This document shows, one piece after another, positions 1-5,057 of a stretch of 5,057 nt of DNA. The notes under the pieces were generated by a model that had not been told where the DNA came from, made no database searches, and was given only the letters and a program-made list of their open reading frames with translations. A program made the translations under genes and the position numbers. Origin of the DNA: Syntrophobacter sp. DG_60. Lineage in GTDB: Bacteria; Desulfobacterota; Desulfofervidia; Desulfofervidales; DG-60. The stretch spans positions 1 to 5,057 of the forward strand of contig LJNA01000113.1 in the NCBI GenBank assembly GCA_001304365.1, in the 5' to 3' direction. Positions within the stretch are counted from its first letter, which is position 1; every line of letters starts with the position of its first letter.

Positions 1-525
1 AAATACTACCGCTGATGGATCTGCCCCAGCTTTTCGTTTTATTATATCCACATTGGCACGTCTTCCCCAAATCTCCAATTGTTCAATGGCTGCTGCCCTA
101 AATGTATCTGCAGCCGCCAAAATTGATTGTTTACCCTGATCCTTAAACCACTTTGCCATTTTTGCAATGGCTGTAGTTTTCCCTGTCCCATTTACCCCTA
201 TTACCATAATCACAAAGGGCTTTGCTTTAGAAACATCAAAAGGAGGTGCATCCACGTCAAGAAATTTTAGAACTTCATACGTAAGATGCTGTTTTAATTG
301 CTCTAAATCATTTATCTCTTTTTTGCTTACCATTTGAGAGAGCTGCTGAATCAATTTATTTGTTGCCTTTACACCCACATCTCCCATAATGAGGATTTCT
401 TCAAGTCTTTCCAATGCTTCATCGTCTATCTCCCTTTTTCCTACCACCAATCGATCAACCTGTTCGGTTAGGGCCTTTCTTGTCTTTGCCAAACCATCCC
501 TTAGTCTAGTAAAAATCCCTTTCAT
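1..525 (-). CDS. ftsY: Signal recognition particle receptor FtsY, N-terminal 175 residues (C-terminus beyond window edge)
   Basis: FtsY is the SRP receptor GTPase. It docks the Ffh-ribosome complex at the inner membrane and delivers nascent membrane proteins to SecYEG. Seen here: a helical N domain (about residues 5-85) with the DDEALERLEEILIMGDVG stretch near 34-51, then the G domain with P-loop GVNGTGKTT at 110-118, the SRP-GTPase motif AADTFRAAAIEQL at 138-150, and GADPSAVVF at 167-175, where the window ends. The GVNGxGKTT form and the N-domain sequence favour FtsY over Ffh. The start is ATG at 523-525; an in-frame stop lies a few codons upstream with no other start between, so the N-terminus is fixed. 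FtsY proteins such as the E. coli one carry a long acidic A domain; here it is absent and the protein opens directly with the amphipathic helix GIFTRLRDGLAKTRKAL. The G4/G5 region and the C-terminal end are not visible. The gene is divergent from the cysteine-cluster gene at 934. Confidence 0.95.
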   Translation of the reverse strand, partial: MKGIFTRLRDGLAKTRKALTEQVDRLVVGKREIDDEALERLEEILIMGDVGVKATNKLIQQLSQMVSKKEINDLEQLKQHLTYEVLKFLDVDAPPFDVSKAKPFVIMVIGVNGTGKTTAIAKMAKWFKDQGKQSILAAADTFRAAAIEQLEIWGRRANVDIIKRKAGADPSAVVF

Positions 526-536
526 CTTAAAAAAAG

Positions 537-544
537 CCCCCTTT
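537..544 (-). promoter_or_regulatory. Ribosome binding site of ftsY
   Basis: On the minus strand AAAGGGGG lies upstream of the ATG at 525, separated from it by 11 bases that are mostly T. It is an imperfect Shine-Dalgarno match (AAGGGGG against AAGGAGG) and a slightly long spacing, but the only candidate before the sole possible start. Confidence 0.55.
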
Positions 545-642
545 GCTCAAGCCCAAATGTCACTACAGCCTGATGAGTTTTGATAACCTAGAAGACTGTG
601 TATTTTCCCACATCATTTTCTAATATTGAAATAAGCAACCAC

Positions 643-692
643 CTGTTATATCTAAATTCTACTTTTAACTGTAAACAATAAGGATATAACAG
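643..692. repeat. Perfect 10-bp inverted repeat with 30-base spacer
   Basis: CTGTTATATC at 643-652 is the exact reverse complement of GATATAACAG at 683-692. The arms begin 40 bp apart, close to four helical turns, so both would face the same side of the DNA. The pairing does not extend beyond 10 bp on either side. Each arm contains TATAAC pointing outward, which could serve as a -10 box (minus strand from the left arm, plus strand from the right arm). It may be a paired operator, a divergent promoter, or chance in AT-rich DNA. A transcription terminator is unlikely, because the loop is long and the stem AT-rich. Confidence 0.6.
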
Positions 693-706
693 ATGGCCCA
701 TCTCTC

Positions 707-735
707 AGTGTAACAAAGCTTTTGGCAATTGACAA
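707..735 (-). promoter_or_regulatory. Candidate sigma70-type promoter for ftsY
   Basis: On the minus strand the -35 box TTGTCA (complement of 730-735) is followed by 17 bases and the -10 box TACACT (complement of 707-712). This is five of six and four of six matches to consensus at ideal spacing. Transcription would start near position 700, giving ftsY a leader of about 175 bases that includes the 643-692 inverted repeat. A second possible promoter lies downstream: TTTACA (complement of 670-675), 19 bases, TATAAC (complement of 645-650), with a -10 box inside the left repeat arm. Both are consensus matches only. Confidence 0.35.
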
Positions 736-904
736 TATGGAGGTTAAGGAATTTGAGGATACCTTTCTCCAAGGCATGGACTTTTTCGGTGATTTTTTGT
801 AATATGACCAGGTTAATTCAGCATCGGCTCTAAGTTTCTTTTTGGCAGGAGGGATCTTCTTTTTTTGCTGATCTTTTACTGGGTGCAATAAATAGTCATG
901 TTTT

Positions 905-910
905 TATAAA
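905..910 (+). promoter_or_regulatory. Possible -10 box before the cysteine-cluster gene
   Basis: TATAAA lies 23 bases upstream of the ATG at 934, which would give a short leader of roughly 15-20 bases. No good -35 hexamer sits at 16-18 bases upstream (the bases around 881-888 read GGGTGCAA), so this is a weak call. Confidence 0.2.
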
Positions 911-933
911 AGTGGTTTGTAGGTTAAGGCGCA

Positions 934-1842
934 ATGGAAGAATCTGGCACTAAATTCTTGAAAAGACCGGTTAGCCCCCTGATGTTTTTCTTGACCCTCA
1001 TCTTTTTTGCTGGGGATTATCAAGATATTGGCCAGTTAATAGGCGAAATACCTGATCAACTCACCATAAAGGGTTTAACATATGAAAAGGTAAGGCAGAT
1101 TTTTGGCGAATATCTTGATATTCTTCGGAGACAAAATGCACTCAAGCTCAAAAAGGACCTAAAGGTTGAGAGAATTGTAATAGATCCAGACATGAGGCTA
1201 ATAGACCTCCGCAGGGCAATAGCACTGTCTATTAAACATTCTATAGTTGCCAGAGAGCTTGGAAAGATTAATTCCCTGCTTTGTCCACGATACAAATGCG
1301 TTGAATGCTGTCGTGGACCTCATAACCATCATAAGGATTACTTTTTTGAACTACCCTTATCCCCCGATGAGATCGACTTTTTCAACGTCCCTAGGGTAGA
1401 TACTGCATCTACTAGGTCAAGCCATGCCTTTGCAGAACCTAGTCCTGTTTTTGAAGGCAAAGAATTCTACCTTCATCCGCCGGCTATCTATAATTGGAAC
1501 AAGGGTTGGAGCCTCATTTTGCCTAGAGAGACTTACTGTCCTAATCTGGATGTAGAAAAAGGGAAGTGCATTATCTACCAAAAAAGACCCGAGGTATGTA
1601 GGCTGCCACAGATTTTTCCCTTGGTTTTAGAAAGGCATTATGACCCTAAAGCAGTATCTAGGTTCTCGGAGACTCTTAGGCTAAGTCCCTCTGATCTAAA
1701 AGATAGCTATAACATCTATATAGCTCACAATGGAATACTGGGAATTCTAGACTGTCCCTACGTAAGGGAATTCCAACATGAGATTGTGGACTATGCAGCC
1801 TTGAGTGGGCTTAAGGCGTTCTTCAGGAGGAGTAAGAAATAA
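934..1842 (+). CDS. YkgJ-type cysteine-cluster (CxxCxxCC) protein, function unknown
   Basis: This 302-residue protein has the cysteine layout of the YkgJ/UPF0153 family, thought to bind a zinc ion or an iron-sulfur cluster; no reaction is established. Visible motifs: C117-x4-C122-x2-C125-C126 within LCPRYKCVECCRG, a histidine-rich patch at H130, H132 and H133, then C202 in YCPNL, C212 in GKCIIYQKRPE and C222 in VCRLP, matching the family pattern C...C.iY..RP..C. An eighth cysteine, C274, lies near the C-terminus. The first ~110 residues precede the cluster: a short hydrophobic stretch (PLMFFLTLIFFAG, 15-27), then a mostly helical, charged region. The hydrophobic run is too short to be a confident membrane segment or signal peptide. 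ATG 934 is the first possible start because an in-frame TAA lies at 925-927; its Shine-Dalgarno is weak (AAGG at 926-929), and ATG 982 is an alternative. It is convergent with the moeA pair, with no evident functional link. Confidence 0.8.
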   Translation: MEESGTKFLKRPVSPLMFFLTLIFFAGDYQDIGQLIGEIPDQLTIKGLTYEKVRQIFGEYLDILRRQNALKLKKDLKVERIVIDPDMRLIDLRRAIALSIKHSIVARELGKINSLLCPRYKCVECCRGPHNHHKDYFFELPLSPDEIDFFNVPRVDTASTRSSHAFAEPSPVFEGKEFYLHPPAIYNWNKGWSLILPRETYCPNLDVEKGKCIIYQKRPEVCRLPQIFPLVLERHYDPKAVSRFSETLRLSPSDLKDSYNIYIAHNGILGILDCPYVREFQHEIVDYAALSGLKAFFRRSKK

Positions 1843-1917
1843 GATTTCGCAATTTTTTCCAAATTACCCTTCGCAAAATCAATACCGGGATCTCTCTAGA
1901 TATTTGAGGGCTTCCTG
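1843..1917. other. Short convergent intergenic gap, no clear terminator
   Basis: These 75 bases separate the ends of two convergent genes. A T-run lies at about 1852-1857 without a strong GC-rich stem before it. The heptamer TTCGCAA occurs twice in the same orientation (within about 1846-1853 and 1870-1877), so it cannot form a hairpin. If transcription ends here it is by a weak or factor-dependent terminator. Confidence 0.4.
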
Positions 1918-3831
1918 TTATTTTTTAATCACGCCTGTTTTAGAAGTTTCATAACCACCCATCTTTAATACCTTTTTCTTAAAGGCATTTGAATTAATCA
2001 CCTCAAGCAGAACCTCAATCTTTTTATCTTGGAAAAATACGTCTGGGATTACTAAATCATATTCTTCTTTAGCTATAGGGATAAAATCAAGTGAAAGTGC
2101 ATTAGCCGCTGCGTAAACGCCCAAGCCTACATCTGCCCTGCCACTTAATACATCCACAGCCACAGCCATATGGGAAAACTCCTCATGTTCATAACCCTTT
2201 ATTTGCGATGGTTCTATACTTAAAAGACTGAGTTTATAATCTAATAAAACCCTGGTACCAGCACCCTTTTGACGATTTACAAATACAATATCTGGCCTTG
2301 TTAAATCCCTTAATCCTTTTATATGTTTGGGATTGTCTTTTGCGACAATCAATCCTTGATGCCTAATAACTAGATTTACTACCTTTACAGGCAGATCTTT
2401 TAGGTATTTATTAATGTAAGTGAAATTATAAGTACCTGTCTCTGGATCAAATAGATGAGAGGTAGCTAAATGGGCTTTGCCCTTTTTTAGGGCCAGGAGT
2501 CCTCCCAAGCTACCCACATTGCTGGAAGAGATGCTTAAAAACGGGTCTACTTTTTTTACTTCTGTAGCTAATAAGTCTATAGTCAAATCATGACTACCAA
2601 TAATTACTAAATTATTGATAATTTCTTCCTCAGGCACCAGAAGCTCTGCCTCAACTATTTCATCTTCAGAAATGCCTTCTTTATTGGGCGGGATGCGGAT
2701 TATCCCATGTGCCTTTGTCAATGTAGTAATAGCACCTGCAGCACGAGGTAATGATGTAGCAACAACATTCCCTCCCACTTTACCCAATTTAACACGTAAA
2801 AATTCCTCAATCCCCAATTTTGAGGGTAAAGGGCGAGAGGGAAGGACACTTACTCTTTTTCTTTTTTCATAAAAAATCCCCTGCATATAACATAGAAGGG
2901 GTAAGATAAACTGCTCAAAGGATATAGCTGATGAAACAGGATAGCCAGGATTACCAATCACTGGCTTATTGTTCACCTTCGCCAAAATAGTGGGTTTTCC
3001 TGGCATAATGGCTATACCATGAACCAATACCTCGCCCAATGCCTCTAGGGCAGAGGCAGTATAATCATGACTCCCTGCTGAAGAACCTGCCAGGATAATC
3101 ACCAAATGTGCATCTGTCTCCACTGCCTTTTTAATGGTTTCATAAATAACTTCGTATCTATCAGGGATAAGGAGCCACTTTTCACAAATTGCCCCTGCTT
3201 CTTCCAAAAGGCCCTTTAGCATCCAGGAATTTGATTCGATGACTTGACCAGCCTTTAACGAAGAGACTTTTTCTATGGGCACCAATTCATCCCCAGTGGG
3301 GATAAGGATTACCTTAGGTCTTTCTTTTACTGCTACACTAAATATACCTCCCTCTAGCAGTGCTGAAATGTCATAGGCAGTAATCTTATGATTTTCAGGG
3401 AGAATTAACTCTGTAGCTACAATATCCTCCCCTACTTTTCTCACATTTTGCCAGGGATAAACAGCCTTTCTTATCTCGATGGCCTCACCCTTCTCAAACA
3501 CATCTTCAATCATAATCACTGCATTTGTATTTTCAGGTAACGGTTGCCCTGTATTAATAGGGAATGCCTGATCCTTTATTTTTAACACCTTTGGCATATC
3601 CTCTTTAGCCCCAAATGTCTCCTCTGCCCTAACAGCAAACCCATCCATGGCTGCTGCATGGAAATGTGGTGATGAAAACCGTGAAAATATAGGCCCTGCA
3701 GTCACCCTCCCTAAAGACCTTTCAGTAGAAATAGTTTCAGACTTTAAGAAACCAGTAAAATCAAATTGATGAAAAAATATGGCCTTAGCTTCTTCTAAAG
3801 GCCTCATTTTAAGATAGATATGGCGTTTCAA
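1918..3831 (-). CDS. moeA: MoeA fused to a C-terminal PBP-like domain (molybdopterin molybdenumtransferase / substrate-binding fusion)
   Basis: Residues 1 to ~398 form a full MoeA, which inserts molybdate (or tungstate) into adenylylated molybdopterin, releasing AMP. Motifs: AMDGFAV 61-67 (with the active-site Asp), GEDI 134-137, PTGDE 178-182, AGSSAGSHDY 248-257, PGKP 277-280, GNPGYPVSS 293-301, and the small MoeA C-terminal domain about 325-398. Residues ~408-615 match the cytoplasmic PBP-like domain (PF12727 type, TupA-related) often fused to MoeA: GSHD 412-415, GSLGGLLAL 440-448, TGTYN 465-469, VNRQKGAGTR 518-527, and GLGVYAAANALSLDFIP 569-585. There is no signal peptide, so this domain acts in the cytoplasm; oxyanion or pterin sensing or donation is inferred. 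A stand-alone MoeA is about 400 residues; the extra ~230 are the fusion. The start is TTG at 3829-3831, overlapping the upstream gene's TGA, chosen because GGAGGT lies 9 bases before it; ATG at 3805-3807 has no such signal. The residue before PGKP is Met rather than the Lys of E. coli MoeA. Confidence 0.93.
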   Translation of the reverse strand: MKRHIYLKMRPLEEAKAIFFHQFDFTGFLKSETISTERSLGRVTAGPIFSRFSSPHFHAAAMDGFAVRAEETFGAKEDMPKVLKIKDQAFPINTGQPLPENTNAVIMIEDVFEKGEAIEIRKAVYPWQNVRKVGEDIVATELILPENHKITAYDISALLEGGIFSVAVKERPKVILIPTGDELVPIEKVSSLKAGQVIESNSWMLKGLLEEAGAICEKWLLIPDRYEVIYETIKKAVETDAHLVIILAGSSAGSHDYTASALEALGEVLVHGIAIMPGKPTILAKVNNKPVIGNPGYPVSSAISFEQFILPLLCYMQGIFYEKRKRVSVLPSRPLPSKLGIEEFLRVKLGKVGGNVVATSLPRAAGAITTLTKAHGIIRIPPNKEGISEDEIVEAELLVPEEEIINNLVIIGSHDLTIDLLATEVKKVDPFLSISSSNVGSLGGLLALKKGKAHLATSHLFDPETGTYNFTYINKYLKDLPVKVVNLVIRHQGLIVAKDNPKHIKGLRDLTRPDIVFVNRQKGAGTRVLLDYKLSLLSIEPSQIKGYEHEEFSHMAVAVDVLSGRADVGLGVYAAANALSLDFIPIAKEEYDLVIPDVFFQDKKIEVLLEVINSNAFKKKVLKMGGYETSKTGVIKK

Positions 3832-5057
3832 AATAGGATTACCTCCACTTCTTCTCCTTTGTATAAGCCTTCTTTGCTTATATCAACCCTTAGCAACCCA
3901 TCTGCCTTAATCATAGGGGAAATCAGACCAGATTTTCCAAAGATGGGCTCGGCCAATATCTCCTCGCCGACCTTTATCAACTTGACCCTGATATAGTCCT
4001 CACGACCTTGAACTGACGCAACATTTCTGGCCATCTTAGCCTTAGCTTTTTTAAAGGAAAATGGGAAGAAGCGCTGACCTCCTATCCATTGAATGTGCCT
4101 TTTAACAAACAATAAAAAAACAATCATAGCCGAAGTGACTTGGCCAGGTAGCCCCCAGATGGCCTTATTTTCTATCCTGGCCAAAATAGTGGGTTTTCCT
4201 GGACTCACAGAGACACCATGAAAGAAGGTCTCACTATTTTCAAAAGAGCTTATCACCTCTAATACATAATCCCTAGTGCCTACTGAACTGCCACCAGAAA
4301 GTAATAAAATATCTGCTTTATTTAGGGCCTTTATACATATCTCCTTTAATGCCTTAAATTCATCCTTTATTATCCCCATCTTTAGTGGCAATCCACCCGC
4401 ATCCTCTATCATAGCAGACAAGGTATAAGAGTTTACATCCCTTATCTGCCCTAATCTTGGTGTCTCATCAATGGGAATGATTTCATCACCTGTAGAAACA
4501 ACCGCTACAATAGGCCTTTTATAAACTAAGACCTTTGATTTTCCGATTGTTGCTAATATGCCCAGATCCTGGGGTCGCAATCTGTAACCTTTTTCAAAAA
4601 TTTGCCCTCTCTCTTTAAAATCCTCATTAAATTGAATTACATGCTCTAAGGGGGCTACAGGTTTAAGCACTTCAATGGTGGTTTCATCTACGTGTTGTGT
4701 ATACTCTAACATCACTACTGCATCTGTCCCAGCAGGAAGCATACCCCCAGTTGAGATCTTTACGGCCTCACCTCTATCAACTTTAAAATCAGGCACCTCT
4801 CCCATCTTCACTTCCCCAATTATCTTAAGCCATGCAGGCACTGCCTCTGATGCCCCAAATGTATCCTTAGAGTTTACAGCATACCCATCCATGGTAGCCC
4901 GATTAAAACCTGGGATATTCATAGGGGATAAAACATCCTCTGCTAGCACCCTCTTTAAGGCCCTTTCTATAGAAACAGTTTCTTCACCTACTGAATCAAA
5001 TTTTTCTATAATTTTAAACACCTCTTTAGGGTGTATAGTAGAAAAAAATACTTTCAT
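3828..5057 (-). CDS. moeA: Molybdopterin molybdenumtransferase MoeA (stand-alone)
   Basis: At 409 residues it has the usual length of a complete MoeA, the enzyme that uses adenylylated molybdopterin and molybdate to form molybdenum cofactor. Motifs in order: ATMDGYAV 54-61 (active-site Asp), STGGMLPAGTDAVVMLE 102-118, NED 144-146 (GED in E. coli), STGDEIIP 188-195 (active-site Glu), SGGSSVGTRDY 254-264, SPGKP 285-289, GLPGQVTSA 302-310, and the C-terminal small domain about 335-408 with REDYIRVKL at 352-360. Two positions depart from E. coli MoeA: Ser before PGKP instead of Lys, and GLPGQVTSA instead of GLPGNPVSA. It is the promoter-proximal gene of a pair, its TGA overlapping the TTG of the MoeA-PBP fusion. 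The ATG is the last triplet of the window, so its ribosome binding site, promoter and any more upstream start are out of sight; MKVFFSTIHPKEVFKII is a plausible MoeA N-terminus. The metal actually used (Mo or W) cannot be read from the sequence. Confidence 0.93.
   Translation of the reverse strand: MKVFFSTIHPKEVFKIIEKFDSVGEETVSIERALKRVLAEDVLSPMNIPGFNRATMDGYAVNSKDTFGASEAVPAWLKIIGEVKMGEVPDFKVDRGEAVKISTGGMLPAGTDAVVMLEYTQHVDETTIEVLKPVAPLEHVIQFNEDFKERGQIFEKGYRLRPQDLGILATIGKSKVLVYKRPIVAVVSTGDEIIPIDETPRLGQIRDVNSYTLSAMIEDAGGLPLKMGIIKDEFKALKEICIKALNKADILLLSGGSSVGTRDYVLEVISSFENSETFFHGVSVSPGKPTILARIENKAIWGLPGQVTSAMIVFLLFVKRHIQWIGGQRFFPFSFKKAKAKMARNVASVQGREDYIRVKLIKVGEEILAEPIFGKSGLISPMIKADGLLRVDISKEGLYKGEEVEVILF
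3841..3846 (-). promoter_or_regulatory. Strong ribosome binding site that sets the TTG start of the MoeA-PBP fusion
   Basis: GGAGGT on the minus strand sits inside the last codons of the upstream moeA, 9 bases before TTG at 3831. The spacing suits TTG and not the internal ATG at 3807, which has no Shine-Dalgarno match before it. Together with the stop/start overlap this indicates translational coupling of the two genes. Confidence 0.8.

Larger units (their letters stand above)
526..933. other. Divergent intergenic region between ftsY and the cysteine-cluster gene
   Basis: This 408-base stretch separates two divergently transcribed genes. I see no convincing protein gene in it. A lysine-rich reading frame on the minus strand (652-888) opens with TTG and has no Shine-Dalgarno sequence. 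On the plus strand a frame from 656 is broken by TAA at 800-802 and stops again near 868. The region does contain a perfect inverted repeat (643-652 / 683-692), sigma70-like boxes on the minus strand, a TATAAA box at 905-910 on the plus strand, and T-rich tracts around 857-866. It probably carries the promoters of both flanking genes. A small RNA or a decayed gene cannot be excluded from sequence alone. Confidence 0.6.

Noticed and set aside
526..552. Small hairpin with T-run just before the ftsY start (AAAG GGGG CTTT followed by T)
   Set aside because: The stem is only four base pairs and mostly A-T; the G-run is better explained as the ribosome binding site than as a terminator or attenuator.
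389..583. 64-residue plus-strand reading frame
   Set aside because: It lies mostly antisense to the 5' end of ftsY, which is certain from its P-loop and N-domain motifs, and its serine-rich translation looks like an antisense shadow.
652..888. 78-residue lysine-rich reading frame on the minus strand upstream of ftsY
   Set aside because: It starts with TTG without a Shine-Dalgarno sequence, has low-complexity lysine-rich content from A-rich DNA, overlaps the best candidate ftsY promoter, and resembles no family I know.
1056..1295. 79-residue minus-strand reading frame
   Set aside because: It lies wholly antisense within the cysteine-cluster gene and shows no motif or ribosome binding site of its own.
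1846..1877. Repeated TTCGCAA heptamers in the convergent gap, considered as a bidirectional terminator
   Set aside because: The two copies are in direct orientation and cannot pair with each other; no GC-rich stem adjoins the T-run.
1918..2630. Idea that the PBP-like part is an exported transporter component
   Set aside because: It is in frame with a complete MoeA, has no signal peptide or lipobox, and no permease or ATPase gene is nearby.
2615..2872. 85-residue plus-strand reading frame
   Set aside because: It lies antisense within the MoeA-PBP fusion, over well-conserved MoeA C-terminal domain sequence.

Overview
This is an AT-rich bacterial chromosomal window with ordinary housekeeping and cofactor genes. 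A fusion of MoeA to a periplasmic-binding-protein-like domain, next to a second MoeA, is typical of anaerobes (Desulfobacterota and relatives, some Clostridia, and archaea) that use many molybdenum or tungsten enzymes. FtsY together with Shine-Dalgarno initiation and TTG start use points to a bacterium. A sulfate-reducer-like Desulfobacterota host is my best guess, but no 16S or other diagnostic marker is present, so this stays an inference.

Layout: (1) Positions 1-525, minus strand: the 5' part of ftsY (first 175 codons), running off the left edge. (2) Positions 526-933: a 408-bp divergent intergenic region with no convincing gene. It holds a perfect 10-bp inverted repeat (643-652 / 683-692) and candidate promoter elements. 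(3) Positions 934-1842, plus strand: a 302-residue cysteine-cluster protein of the YkgJ / CxxCxxCC type, of unknown function. (4) Positions 1843-1917: a short convergent gap with no clear terminator hairpin. (5) Positions 1918-3831, minus strand: a MoeA-PBP fusion. (6) Positions 3828-5057, minus strand: a stand-alone MoeA, whose start codon is the last triplet of the window.

How the genes work together: the two moeA genes form a translationally coupled pair in which the stop of the first overlaps the TTG start of the second. Both should act at the last step of molybdenum (or tungsten) cofactor synthesis, inserting the metal into adenylylated molybdopterin. The fused C-terminal domain of the second has no export signal and plausibly senses or supplies an oxyanion ligand inside the cell. 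FtsY acts separately, in signal-recognition-particle-dependent membrane protein targeting, and the cysteine-cluster protein has no evident functional link to either.

I found no mobile element, CRISPR array, tRNA, rRNA or defence module, and no clear sign of an undescribed multi-gene system. The points most worth following up are the inverted repeat between ftsY and the cysteine-cluster gene, and the divergence of the two adjacent MoeA paralogues.
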